IMG/VR virus record: IMGVR_UViG_3300032308_001953
Span: 1-47,011 of that record
DNA: 47,011 bases
Strand: one strand, 5' to 3'
DNA from: a virus
This document shows, piece after piece, positions 16,000 to 24,004 of this stretch (positions within the stretch are counted from its first letter, which is position 1; each line of letters begins with the position of its first letter). Under the pieces are notes generated by a model that was given only the letters and a program-made list of their open reading frames with translations, did not search any database and was not told the DNA's origin. The position numbers and the translations under genes are program-made.

Positions 16000-17002
16000 T
16001 TTCGGCCAGTGCTCGCCAGTTGGCGCTCACTTTGGTCAGGTCCGCAATCTTCAATGCCATACGCAGGCTCATTTCGCGGAGTCGTTCTTTGTTTTCGTCC
16101 ATGAAGTTGAGAATCTCGTCACCCTGTTCAGGAGTAAAATCATAGTCCTGGAACAAGTCACCTTTGCGGAAGATCTGCTTGATGCGTAGGATCTTGTCAC
16201 GCATGGTATCCAAAGTCAAGTCCAGAAAGTGACAACGACTCTGCAGAGCTTCAAGGTGGTCTTGCAATTTCTTTGACTTGAGGTTTTCAAACTTCAAGTT
16301 GGTGATGAAGATTGCCGAACCCTTGAATTCAAATGTGTCTGGCACGCCTTCGCGACGCAACATGGCTGAGTCTGAGTTCCAGCAGATTCTACGCTTCTTG
16401 CCTGAGTCTAATGCGGCCTTGAGAATGTTCAGTGCCACGTCATCTTGAAACACAGAGTCACAGTCGTCAAAGACCAATACAGAGTTGCGATCCGAATGAC
16501 GATACAGAGTGCAGTACAGGCCAATGGGTGTCATGGCACCTTTGATCACTTCGTACTTGATCTTGCGGCCTGACAATTGATCAAACAAGCCAGCCTTTTC
16601 CAGTTGAAATTCAACACCGTAGGATTTGCCTACACCTGGAGGGCCTACTACGATCATGGCACGGATGTCTCCGGCAATAGCGGCCTTGGTCATGTCGTCA
16701 AGGATATTGAATCGTTGTTCAATTCTCTCCATGACTTCTTCGTCGGTCTCTACTTTGACAGACCTTTTAAACTCAACCACTTTGTTTTCATTGCCCATGG
16801 GCTCTCCATCTACAAATTCAATGTCATTGATGCTGTCAACTCGAACACGGATTTCTTCAGGGAAACCCGGAAAATAATCACCATTGGCCACGGTAACAAA
16901 ATTGCCCTTGCCACTGGTTTGGAAATCTTTCACCAAGGCAAAAGTTGCATTGGTAACTGGCTGATTGCGATATACACCGCGGATGATACGAACTGTGCTC
17001 AT
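15980..17002 (-). CDS. AAA+ ATPase, early gene
   Basis: A 340-residue protein. The N-terminal about 90 residues are beta-rich with no known domain. The ATPase core has Walker A GPPGVGKS (120-127), Walker B SVLVFDDCDS (about 173-182) and a sensor I strand AIFITNL. It is not obviously gp44: the clamp-loader arginine-finger SRC motif is replaced by LQSRCHFLDL, and the N-terminal domain is extra. It has three strong sigma70-type promoters and its own terminator, so it is likely a monocistronic immediate-early gene. AGGAG lies about 8 bases before the ATG. Possible roles are remodelling host or phage replication complexes. Confidence 0.85.
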   Translation of the reverse strand: MSTVRIIRGVYRNQPVTNATFALVKDFQTSGKGNFVTVANGDYFPGFPEEIRVRVDSINDIEFVDGEPMGNENKVVEFKRSVKVETDEEVMERIEQRFNILDDMTKAAIAGDIRAMIVVGPPGVGKSYGVEFQLEKAGLFDQLSGRKIKYEVIKGAMTPIGLYCTLYRHSDRNSVLVFDDCDSVFQDDVALNILKAALDSGKKRRICWNSDSAMLRREGVPDTFEFKGSAIFITNLKFENLKSKKLQDHLEALQSRCHFLDLTLDTMRDKILRIKQIFRKGDLFQDYDFTPEQGDEILNFMDENKERLREMSLRMALKIADLTKVSANWRALAENTVMKH

Positions 17003-17289
17003 TTAGTCTGCTCCTAAAATGACGTTACAAAACAATATTGTATGCGGGTTCTCTTTTTGTGTCAACTTGGAACCCTGCGCTACACCTTTTTACTTACTAT
17101 ACAAGTATTATAGCAAAATGGATATTTCTGGTCAACCAGGGCAAAATCTCCCATTTTTGGGTGTTGTTTTTTTGCAACAGGATAAAACCGCTATAATTTA
17201 AGTATGTGTGTATTGTATGAGAAAGGGATTTATCGGTCAACCATAAAAAAAGGGCTATTTCTAGCCCTTTTTGTTGTAGCATTAAAGTA
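17003..17289 (-). promoter_or_regulatory. Tandem early promoter region
   Basis: This gap holds three sigma70-type promoters facing the AAA+ gene, all with 17-base spacers: TTGACA (17060-17065)/TACAAT (17037-17042); TTGACC (17130-17135)/TATAAT (17107-17112); TTGACC (17235-17240)/TACAAT (17212-17217). A palindrome CTGGT-CA-ACCAG (17128-17139) covers the -35 box of the middle one and could be an operator. The upstream end is bounded by a terminator. I see no gene here. Confidence 0.85.
17247..17272. terminator. Perfect hairpin terminator
   Basis: AAAAAGGGCTA (17247-17257) pairs with TAGCCCTTTTT (17262-17272) around a 4-base loop. On the minus strand the stem runs into a T-rich tract, closing the 17290-17820 gene and insulating the early promoters. 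Confidence 0.9.
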
Positions 17290-17820
17290 TTACACAGTGA
17301 AAGTGATAGTTTCGCCTGCACTGATTTCAAATGCCCAGCATGCCCAGTCTGGATTTTGTTCTGTTCCACCTGGCATTGGAACAACTGGTGTAGCTGGCCA
17401 TTCTGGTGGTTGTCCATTGATCAATATATTAGTTCTGCAGTCTGAAGCTTCTGTCTGGAGGGTGTACCAGTTTTGCTGTCCAGCTGGTCCAGCCACACCT
17501 GGTGTATATCCAGCTTGTGTACCATTGGGGGTGCGCCATGTTATAGAATTATACAATACTACAGCATTGGCTGGATATGCCACTGTGTTATCCCAAGCAG
17601 GAGCAGTATTTTCCCACTTGGACACTGGCCCAACATCTAAAATACCCGAAGTCACTGATATGGATACAGCACCACCGGCGCTGACAACATTGGCAATGTC
17701 AATGGTGGTGTCTAGTGGTTGTCCAGCACCAATTTGTCCGCTGAATATCTGACTGCCTTCGATCAAGATTGTTGCCGCTGTGGGTGTGGCCAAAACCTGA
17801 CCTTGAAATAAAATTTGCAT
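17290..17820 (-). CDS. Virion protein with carbohydrate-binding-like module
   Basis: A 176-residue protein. The N-terminal about 60 residues are beta-rich with a low-charge, virion-type composition. Residues about 68-120 follow the pattern of CBM5/12 (chitin-type) modules: W-x-x-x-x-x-Y-x-x-N-A-V-V-x-Y-N-x-x-x-W, then G-x-x-P and a closing W. Such modules occur on phage fibre or decoration proteins and bind surface glycans. The gene has its own late promoter (17939-17946), an AAGGAAA ribosome site and a terminator, so it forms a monocistronic late unit set among early and glycan genes. The sugar target is unknown. Confidence 0.75.
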   Translation of the reverse strand: MQILFQGQVLATPTAATILIEGSQIFSGQIGAGQPLDTTIDIANVVSAGGAVSISVTSGILDVGPVSKWENTAPAWDNTVAYPANAVVLYNSITWRTPNGTQAGYTPGVAGPAGQQNWYTLQTEASDCRTNILINGQPPEWPATPVVPMPGGTEQNPDWACWAFEISAGETITFTV

Positions 17821-17904
17821 TTTTGTTTCCTTAAAAAATTAAAACTGTTGTATACGACGTCTGGCAGGCCATCGTTGTGAGACTTAGCCTACCCGGACAT
17901 GAAT

Positions 17905-17938
17905 TTGGTGTGAAGCAGCCGTATCCGAATCACACCAA
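17905..17938 (-). repeat. Inverted repeat in a long late leader
   Basis: TTGGTGTGA (17905-17913) and TCACACCAA (17930-17938) form a perfect 9-bp stem with a 16-base loop. It sits at the 5' end of the predicted leader of the 17290-17820 transcript, just after the late promoter, and could stabilise the message. Confidence 0.65.
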
Positions 17939-17946
17939 TATTTATC
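17939..17946 (-). promoter_or_regulatory. Late promoter GATAAATA
   Basis: The minus strand reads GATAAATA, fitting NATAAATA, about 118 bases before the ATG at 17820. The 128-base gap between the two genes holds this element, the inverted repeat and a ribosome-binding site, and nothing else that I can see. Confidence 0.55.
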
Positions 17947-17948
17947 AT

Positions 17949-18737
17949 TTATTGCCAGTGTTGCAAAACTGTTGGATCACAAATTTCATGCGGTTTTGGA
18001 TGCCCATGAAATACCACAACACTGGTAGAATCAGGAATTACAGTGCCTGTGCCCGGTGTGCGATGTTTTCTTTTTAAAAAATCATAGCCGCCATCGTGTA
18101 ATTCCCACCGCCAACTGGCCACTTGATTTATGGGAAGATACCGACATTTTTCCAGGGGTATTTTTTCCTGTATGTAATCCTGGTCTCCGTGCCACCGACC
18201 TCGAGTTTTGGCCACAATGTCTGGATCAAATTCCTGATACACATAATTCCATTGTGCAGGGTTGAACCACATCACAGAACTGTTGATTGCAGGATTCCTG
18301 TTTCTAAACAAATACTTGAAGTCTTGTACAGCCCAAAATTGGTCAGTAGGCAACTGCCAGATCCAGTCAATGTTTCCAGTGATTACAGTATCTAAATCAA
18401 AATAAATCATCGGAGCCTGATGATATTGAGCGTTGAACAACTGTATTTTGTACCACCAGGATCTTTTTGGACCGCGGATTCCAGGCCATTCCTGCAGGAC
18501 ATGATGTATCATGTGATCGGGCACTGGGCGATTTTTTTCAGTGTAAACATGCAGTCTCACCTGCGGAGTAAGATTTCTACGCAAACTGTTGTAGAGTTTT
18601 TCAACATAGCACCAGTCGTACAGGGTATCATGTATGAGGCAGGCACAATCAACAAATCCAGCTCGCAGTCCTGCGTTGTGACTGGCCAGTTCTGTCAACT
18701 TGCGCTGTCGTTTTTCTTGTTTGGTTTCTTCTATCAT
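17949..18737 (-). CDS. Glycosyltransferase, GT-A (GT8-like)
   Basis: A 262-residue protein. The nucleotide-sugar and metal-binding DxD lies in MIYFDLDTVITGNID, followed by a segment with INSSVMWF and HGDQDYI, as in GT8-type retaining transferases. The N-terminal about 20 residues are charged; no membrane anchor is present. The region around DLDTVI(T/C)GNID is shared with the gene at 23363-24004, so the two are paralogues. It overlaps the upstream gene by four bases. Acceptor unknown. Confidence 0.75.
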   Translation of the reverse strand: MIEETKQEKRQRKLTELASHNAGLRAGFVDCACLIHDTLYDWCYVEKLYNSLRRNLTPQVRLHVYTEKNRPVPDHMIHHVLQEWPGIRGPKRSWWYKIQLFNAQYHQAPMIYFDLDTVITGNIDWIWQLPTDQFWAVQDFKYLFRNRNPAINSSVMWFNPAQWNYVYQEFDPDIVAKTRGRWHGDQDYIQEKIPLEKCRYLPINQVASWRWELHDGGYDFLKRKHRTPGTGTVIPDSTSVVVFHGHPKPHEICDPTVLQHWQ

Positions 18738-19579
18738 GTACTCAATGCTGTTTCCAGGCGGGTGATCCAGTGTCCTTGTGCTATTTCATTTGATGTGTAT
18801 TCTGTGTGACAAATTTCAACCAACCACTGATCACGGTCCACAGTGTAGGGTTGATCAATGTCTGCTAATTTTATACTTACCGGATGTGCTAGACTGGAAG
18901 AATCTACTATGGGTCGAGTTCCGGCCATGGCCGCCTGTATGCCTGGTCCTGAATTATAATTGACCATGGCGTGACAGTCAAATGCTAGATTATAACTGTC
19001 GTAGGAGTTGGCTATTTTTTGTGGTTGTTCTATTGCTATGTCCGGTGCTAGTATAGTAAGATCCAGGGCACATCTAGGATGCGGTCTGACCACAATTGGA
19101 CGATCTGTGACTGTACGTAGTTGTTCTACCTGTTGCATGATCCATTGTTCTTGACTGCTTAACCCTGCAACTTGTAAACTGTGAGCATGTTGTGCGGCGA
19201 TAATTATCCTGGGATTGGTACTGAGATTCAATGCCATGCTGATGCCCAATCGACGAGGACGATCCCAATCTAGATTTTGAGTGTGTCCATAGTACCCATC
19301 TGCGGTGATGTTGTTCACAGCAATTTTCCAGGTTTCACCGCGATACAGAGCACCCACATCAATGATCACAACAGGACGGCCTAGAGATCTATAGTGATTC
19401 CATACTGCCTGGTTGGGTGCCATTCTGCCATGCCACAACACTGACCATATCACTGCCACATCCGCATCCAGCGACTCTTCAATGGTTGATATTCCGCGAC
19501 TAGCACAGCCATCTAAAAAGGCGCTGAGTATATTGGATCCGTTACGGGCAACATAGTTTGGAAAGTAGGCTATACGCAT
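18734..19579 (-). CDS. Glycosyltransferase, GT-B (capsule-synthesis-like)
   Basis: A 281-residue protein with features of KpsC/KpsS-type and related GT-B transferases. PIVVRPHPRC is the conserved R-x-H-P loop, and NYNSGPGIQAAMAGTRPIV is the N-S-x-x-x-x-x-A-x-x-G-x-P signature that contacts the sugar nucleotide. It is similar in plan to the gene at 20367-21293, its probable paralogue. Divergent from the gene at 19598; both starts flank a TTAAATATTTAA palindrome. Likely modifies a phage or host glycan. Confidence 0.75.
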   Translation of the reverse strand: MRIAYFPNYVARNGSNILSAFLDGCASRGISTIEESLDADVAVIWSVLWHGRMAPNQAVWNHYRSLGRPVVIIDVGALYRGETWKIAVNNITADGYYGHTQNLDWDRPRRLGISMALNLSTNPRIIIAAQHAHSLQVAGLSSQEQWIMQQVEQLRTVTDRPIVVRPHPRCALDLTILAPDIAIEQPQKIANSYDSYNLAFDCHAMVNYNSGPGIQAAMAGTRPIVDSSSLAHPVSIKLADIDQPYTVDRDQWLVEICHTEYTSNEIAQGHWITRLETALST

Positions 19580-19583
19580 AAGG

Positions 19584-19595
19584 TTAAATATTTAA
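19584..19595. promoter_or_regulatory. Palindromic late-promoter-like element
   Basis: TTAAATATTTAA is a perfect palindrome between two divergent glycosyltransferase genes. It reads GTTAAATA toward both. Plus-strand initiation would fall two bases before the ATG at 19598. It is two mismatches from TATAAATA, so assignment is tentative. Confidence 0.4.
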
Positions 19596-19597
19596 CT

Positions 19598-20395
19598 ATG
19601 ATTATACCACCCTTGCTTGGAAACCTTGATCAGTCTGGATTTTTCTTATATGCCGCTGGCGATCAGGAATATTTTAAAGAATTCGGCCCTGCACTGATTC
19701 GCAGTGTGCAAACCAACACCACACACGGATTACACCTACACTTGTACAATCCCACTGCTGAACAGATACAATACTGTAGATCACAATCAAAAGTCAGTGT
19801 CACTTTTGAAGACGTTCCGTTGAACCTGTTTGATGCCGCTGCCGCACCTTGGTGCAGTCCTCCCGATGATCCTGTGCTCAATGACCGATACAAAAGAATA
19901 CACACTGCCATGAAAAAAGGCAAGGATGTCAGCGTTCAACAACGCATACAGAGAACCTATTTTGCATGTGCAAGATTTATACGGCTGGCACAACTTATGA
20001 AACCAATGGATCAGGTGTTTGCTATGGACATTGATGCTGTGGTCAGATCTCCTATACCCATGATGTCAACACTGTCAGACTTTGGCATACGGCACATTGA
20101 AGGAAAAAAGGCTAGATTTTTAGCCGGAGGTATATTTTTGCCAGGAACCAACTCAGGATATCAATTCTTGCAAGACTACTCTGCTGAACTTTCCCAAGCC
20201 ATAGAACATGATCAAATCTATTGGGGCATCGATCAGGATGTGTTGGATCACATAGTGCCAGCTTATCGGTGGAGTCAACTGCCTACAGAACTCATTGACT
20301 GGGAAATGCAACCACATAGCTGTGTTTGGACCGCTAAAGGTACTAGAAAAGAACTGGAAATTTTTGTCAACGAGAAACAGAAATATACTGTTTGA
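19598..20395 (+). CDS. Glycosyltransferase-like protein, GT-A
   Basis: A 265-residue protein. FAMDIDAVVRSP near residue 145 is a DxD segment, followed by LAGGIFLPG and a later YWGIDQDVLD that resembles the GDQ region of GT8-type enzymes. The N-terminus lacks a signal or anchor. It has no Shine-Dalgarno sequence and starts right after a late-type element. Its 3' end overlaps the opposite-strand gene by 29 bases. Family membership is likely; donor and acceptor are unknown. Confidence 0.7.
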   Translation: MIIPPLLGNLDQSGFFLYAAGDQEYFKEFGPALIRSVQTNTTHGLHLHLYNPTAEQIQYCRSQSKVSVTFEDVPLNLFDAAAAPWCSPPDDPVLNDRYKRIHTAMKKGKDVSVQQRIQRTYFACARFIRLAQLMKPMDQVFAMDIDAVVRSPIPMMSTLSDFGIRHIEGKKARFLAGGIFLPGTNSGYQFLQDYSAELSQAIEHDQIYWGIDQDVLDHIVPAYRWSQLPTELIDWEMQPHSCVWTAKGTRKELEIFVNEKQKYTV

Positions 20396-21293
20396 TACTG
20401 GCCCAAAGTTGCCCTGATTTGACTTCTTCGTTGCTCCAATGAATGTTGGCTATTTGGTGTATCCATTGAGATCTGTCAGGCATGGGTGGATCCAATATCA
20501 AAGATAGATCATAGAAGGCCACATCGGCGGCCCAGCTATGACGAGGATCTTCAACATAACAAGGTACTCCTTCAATGGCTGCAACTACATTGGGCGTGGA
20601 GTTGTAGCCCACCACACACCAACAGTTCTCTAGATCTTGTTGTATGTTATCGTTGACGCTGACAGAAACTCTATCCTTGTCAGTGTAACGTTTCTGTATC
20701 TTATCTATTTGTTTTTGCCTGCTACCATCGCCTGGGTGCATGCGCACTATAATAGGACGCTTTGAATCCAGCTTTCGTATCTTACTGATGGTCTTTTCCA
20801 ACCAATAGTCCTGATCATTGCCAAACATATTCCATCCTTTGGGTCGCTGACACAAGATCAGAACGTGCTGACTATTGGCTCCTTGCCGCCAGGGTTTGAG
20901 ACTTGCGTTATGCCAGGACGAGTACCGTGCCCATTTGGTTTGATCTAGTTCGTTAAAAAAGTAAACACCATCAGTTGGATACACACTGTTCAGACTATAG
21001 CGATGCCATTCATGTTCTTTGCGAGCATAGTGCAAGATGTTGCTGTCAACAAATACCCGCGGAGTTTTTTGAGCTTTTAAACTGTTGATAATTTTTTTTC
21101 GAAAATTGTCTTCCAGTGTGTAGCCCAGTACAAAGCCTGCATCCAGGTCTTGGTCTGGCAATTGATTATCATGATAGTCAACAACTTCGTCTCCCTGGGC
21201 CACTACTCCAGCTCGAAAATTGTCCATGAGATCTACCTTGTTGGAGAACTTGGCTGGATTGCGAATTGAGTTGTAAAAGATGCCTACTTTCAT
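20367..21293 (-). CDS. Glycosyltransferase, GT-B (capsule-synthesis-like)
   Basis: A 308-residue protein. PIIVRMHPGDGSR corresponds to the R-x-H-P loop and VVGYNSTPNVVAAIEGVPCYV to the N-S...A-x-x-G-x-P signature of KpsC/KpsS-like enzymes; these two blocks align with the gene at 18734-19579. Its start overlaps the upstream GT25 gene by four bases (ATGA), so both are expressed together from the TATAAATA promoter at 22135. The 3' end overlaps the plus-strand gene by 29 bases. Confidence 0.75.
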   Translation of the reverse strand: MKVGIFYNSIRNPAKFSNKVDLMDNFRAGVVAQGDEVVDYHDNQLPDQDLDAGFVLGYTLEDNFRKKIINSLKAQKTPRVFVDSNILHYARKEHEWHRYSLNSVYPTDGVYFFNELDQTKWARYSSWHNASLKPWRQGANSQHVLILCQRPKGWNMFGNDQDYWLEKTISKIRKLDSKRPIIVRMHPGDGSRQKQIDKIQKRYTDKDRVSVSVNDNIQQDLENCWCVVGYNSTPNVVAAIEGVPCYVEDPRHSWAADVAFYDLSLILDPPMPDRSQWIHQIANIHWSNEEVKSGQLWASIKQYISVSR

Positions 21294-22111
21294 TGAGCCG
21301 GTCCGGATTCAAAGTCATCAGTGTAATCACCGTCAACCACAGTTCTGTTTAGAGTGTCAGCCCAGTCCTTGCTCTTGGTCATTGATATGTTGCCTTCTTC
21401 AGGCAAGGTGTTGCGGCCCATGAGATAGGTGTGTATCTGTATGGGGGTAATAAACTGATTGATTGCATTGTCTGCTGGATACCAGTAAGGACGATAGAAC
21501 TTGGTCAGGCCCAAGGCTGCATCAGGTTTGATCAAGTACCCACTGGCCCCGGGCATGCTGAAATTTTGCCAGGGACGAGCGCCGGGCACTCCGGTTGGAT
21601 TTTCTAGATAAGTTTTTTGTGGATCAGATAAAAAACTACTTTTGCCTAGACTCAATATTAGCACACCGTCAAACTCCACTGGGCGGTATTCTCTGTAGAA
21701 CTTTACGTCATCCTCAAAAATCATAATGGGTTCGTTGAGATCTATGCATCGTTTCCACAGTGCGTAATGACTGTAGAAACATCCTACCACTCCGGGTCGA
21801 CTGAGCTTTCCTATGTGAGCCTCACCTATTGGCTTGCGTTCAATGATCTTGTATTGATAGCGTTTTTTAAAGTCTTCATAGAGCTCGGGTCGTATGAGTT
21901 CTTTGATGTCTTTGTCATCCAGCTGTCTGTTCTTTATGCTGTAGGGATACAGAACTTTGCCGGCTCGTTGTGCCAGTTTTACTGCTACATCTCCGCGTAT
22001 TCCTTCAAACAGTTCGGCATCAATATTGTATGATTTCAGTGTTTTCAACATGCTGGCCGAATGCGCAACACTGTGCGGACGGTCTGGAAGATGGATGATA
22101 AAGGCTTTCAT
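21290..22111 (-). CDS. Glycosyltransferase family 25-like (LPS type)
   Basis: A 273-residue protein from the ATG at 22111; the upstream in-frame extension crosses the promoter and is rejected. It begins MKAFIIHLPDRP, the usual start of GT25 enzymes, has GVVGCFYSHYALWK (the conserved G-C-x-x-S-H block) and IMIFEDDV, the catalytic E-D-D. GT25 members add galactose or glucose to lipopolysaccharide or collagen-like proteins. A consensus late promoter lies 23 bases upstream. Confidence 0.82.
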   Translation of the reverse strand: MKAFIIHLPDRPHSVAHSASMLKTLKSYNIDAELFEGIRGDVAVKLAQRAGKVLYPYSIKNRQLDDKDIKELIRPELYEDFKKRYQYKIIERKPIGEAHIGKLSRPGVVGCFYSHYALWKRCIDLNEPIMIFEDDVKFYREYRPVEFDGVLILSLGKSSFLSDPQKTYLENPTGVPGARPWQNFSMPGASGYLIKPDAALGLTKFYRPYWYPADNAINQFITPIQIHTYLMGRNTLPEEGNISMTKSKDWADTLNRTVVDGDYTDDFESGPAQ

Positions 22112-22115
22112 AGTG

Positions 22116-22123
22116 AATAAATA
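22116..22123 (+). promoter_or_regulatory. Late promoter AATAAATA (plus strand)
   Basis: AATAAATA fits NATAAATA and would start transcription near 22129, 29 bases before the GTG at 22158. It is interlocked with the minus-strand element at 22135-22142. Confidence 0.55.
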
Positions 22124-22134
22124 TAGTAGTCGTT

Positions 22135-22142
22135 TATTTATA
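22135..22142 (-). promoter_or_regulatory. Late promoter TATAAATA (minus strand)
   Basis: An exact TATAAATA on the minus strand. Predicted +1 is 22129, the same base pair as predicted for the plus-strand element. It serves the GT25 gene at 22111 and the overlapping genes below it. Confidence 0.75.
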
Positions 22143-22157
22143 GTGAAGGAACACGGG

Positions 22158-22826
22158 GTGCAAGATACTGATGAATTGCTGGGTTTAGAATATAGAGAAA
22201 GCCGCAGGCATCCCGGAACATGGTTGTGGCCCAGCGAAGATATCTGGGCATGGAAATGGTTAAACAAAATAGGGCATTGGGATTTACCTGTTCAAATCGC
22301 CCGCTTGTGTGAACGTAAAAACTTAGTTGTACAAGCTGGTGGCAATGCTGGACTTTATCCCAAACAATATAGTCGACTGTTTCAGTCAGTTGTGACCCTG
22401 GAACCTGACTACAGAAACTTTACTTGTTTGTGTCGCAATGTCCCAGAAGAAAATGTTGTAAAGCATCAAGCGGCTGTAGGCGATATAGAGTCAATGATTG
22501 AACTAGAAACCAATCCAAGGTGGAGTGAAACCAACACTGGTGCATTGAAAATAAAAGGACACGGCAATATAAAACAAATCACAATTGATTCATTGGATCT
22601 AGATCCAGACTTGATACATCTAGATGTAGAGGGGTTTGAAGCATTTGCGTTGCTGGGAGCCAAAGAAACCATTGCCAGATCGCGGCCATTGATTGTGCTG
22701 GAAACAAATGGCAGCGGTGATGAATATGGTTGGCCGCAAGAAAAAATTGACAATCTATTAAACTCCTGGAACTATGAAATTCATGTCGCATGGAATCACG
22801 ACACTGTTTACAAATACGCTGGTTAA
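22158..22826 (+). CDS. FkbM-family methyltransferase
   Basis: A 222-residue protein. LVVQAGGNAGLYP is the SAM-binding motif I, VTLEPDYRNF strand 2, and DLIHLDVEGFEAFALLGA the hallmark D-V-E-G-x-E segment of FkbM enzymes, which methylate oxygen atoms on sugars and natural products. The open frame extends upstream without a good start. GTG at 22158 is chosen because AAGGA lies seven bases before it; a GTG at 22143 is an alternative. First of three plus-strand glycan genes. Confidence 0.78.
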   Translation: MQDTDELLGLEYRESRRHPGTWLWPSEDIWAWKWLNKIGHWDLPVQIARLCERKNLVVQAGGNAGLYPKQYSRLFQSVVTLEPDYRNFTCLCRNVPEENVVKHQAAVGDIESMIELETNPRWSETNTGALKIKGHGNIKQITIDSLDLDPDLIHLDVEGFEAFALLGAKETIARSRPLIVLETNGSGDEYGWPQEKIDNLLNSWNYEIHVAWNHDTVYKYAG

Positions 22827-22830
22827 AATT

Positions 22831-23370
22831 ATGAGAACATTACAAGAACTTAAACAAGACTTTGTTGAATTAAAAATACATCCTACCAAATGGTTAGGTG
22901 ACAGTCCTTCAAGATTTGAAACCTATCAACGCTATGCCAGTCAAGTTGACAGCATAGTGGAGTTTGGAGTTTATACCGGACTCAGCACCTGTGCATGGTT
23001 ATCCGGCAGTCCAAAAAGATTACGCAGTTATGACATCACAGACACTTACTTGTCTGTGTTAGATGAACTAAAACATTGTGCCAACACCAGTGGTATTGAC
23101 TTTGAGTTTGCCATAGCCAACAGTTTGGAAATAGACATTGAGCCTTGCGATTTGCTTTTTATTGATACTGTTCACACCAAGCCACATTGCTTGGCCGAGT
23201 TAGATCGTCATGCTGGTCATGCTCAAAAATATATTGTGCTTCACGATCCCACTGAGTGGCCCGGAGTGTTTGAAGCTGTGATTACATTTTTACATCACAA
23301 TCATGCCTGGCACATCATTGAACACTGCAACCGGGGATCAGGTTTGTTGGTGCTAGAACGATATGCTTAA
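22831..23370 (+). CDS. Class I methyltransferase-like protein
   Basis: A 179-residue protein from the ATG at 22831, four bases after the FkbM stop; the longer frame overlaps FkbM by 53 bases and is rejected. IVEFGVYTGLST is motif I, RSYDITD the strand-2 acidic residue, and CDLLFIDTVHTKP the strand-4 block, a pattern close to small glycan or macrocin-type methyltransferases. It overlaps the following glycosyltransferase by eight bases. Substrate unknown. Confidence 0.72.
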   Translation: MRTLQELKQDFVELKIHPTKWLGDSPSRFETYQRYASQVDSIVEFGVYTGLSTCAWLSGSPKRLRSYDITDTYLSVLDELKHCANTSGIDFEFAIANSLEIDIEPCDLLFIDTVHTKPHCLAELDRHAGHAQKYIVLHDPTEWPGVFEAVITFLHHNHAWHIIEHCNRGSGLLVLERYA

Positions 23371-24004
23371 TGTTGTATGTGTGCTACGGCAAGGTGGCAA
23401 GGTAGGATATGACGCTACCTGGGTTGACAAATTACAACGCGGCGTACAACGAAATCTAACACAACCACATCGTTTTGTTTGTTTCAGTGACTGTGAAGTC
23501 AACTGTGAAAGAATTGAATTACAATCTGGGGATCATGGGTTTTGGTCAAAAATGCAAATGTTCAAACCTGGTGTACTCTCAGGACCCACTGTGTACATAG
23601 ACCTAGACACTGTGATCTGTGGCAACATTGATGACGTGATTGAACGTATTCAACATCAACCCTTTGTGATGTGGATTGAAGCAGACAAAAATATACACTC
23701 CAGTGCGTTTATGTATTGGCAAGGAGATCACAGCAATCTCTGGAATACATTTATTAGCAAGCCATTGAGCCATTGGCAATCATTGTACAGCGTTCCACCC
23801 TTGTATGGTGATCAAGCCGTCATCAGCGAGCATGTTACGCACACTGTGTTAACCGATCATTGTCCTGCAGAGTGGTTTCACATTGCCAACTACAAAGATG
23901 CACGTAGAGACCTCAGTGAAATAAAAATGTTGATGTTTAGAAAAGTATCACAAAAGCCCACTACCATGGGCTATCATCCATTGGTACAACAGCACTGGAC
24001 TTAG
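23363..24004 (+). CDS. Glycosyltransferase, GT-A (GT8-like)
   Basis: A 213-residue protein. TVYIDLDTVICGNID carries the DxD and is nearly the same as the segment in the gene at 17949-18737. FWSKMQMF before it and YGDQAVIS after it complete the GT8-like set. It ends four bases into the opposite-strand gene at 24001. It is the last of three overlapping plus-strand genes whose products probably build or decorate one glycan. Confidence 0.75.
   Translation: MLNVVCVLRQGGKVGYDATWVDKLQRGVQRNLTQPHRFVCFSDCEVNCERIELQSGDHGFWSKMQMFKPGVLSGPTVYIDLDTVICGNIDDVIERIQHQPFVMWIEADKNIHSSAFMYWQGDHSNLWNTFISKPLSHWQSLYSVPPLYGDQAVISEHVTHTVLTDHCPAEWFHIANYKDARRDLSEIKMLMFRKVSQKPTTMGYHPLVQQHWT

Noticed and set aside
15980-17002. 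Clamp-loader large subunit gp44
   Set aside because: It is an AAA+ ATPase, but it has a long extra N-terminal domain, lacks the usual clamp-loader layout and has its own early promoters; kept as an unnamed AAA+ protein.
17019-17201. Plus-strand 60-codon open frame in the early promoter region
   Set aside because: It runs antisense through two strong promoters, has no ribosome-binding site and its product has no recognisable pattern.
17097-17417. Minus-strand 106-codon open frame overlapping the 17290 gene
   Set aside because: It crosses the terminator and the early promoters, and overlaps the better-supported 17290-17820 gene in another frame.
21957-22157. Long N-terminal extension of the FkbM gene
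   Set aside because: The extension is antisense to the GT25 gene and crosses both late promoters; the GTG at 22158 with AAGGA is the better start.
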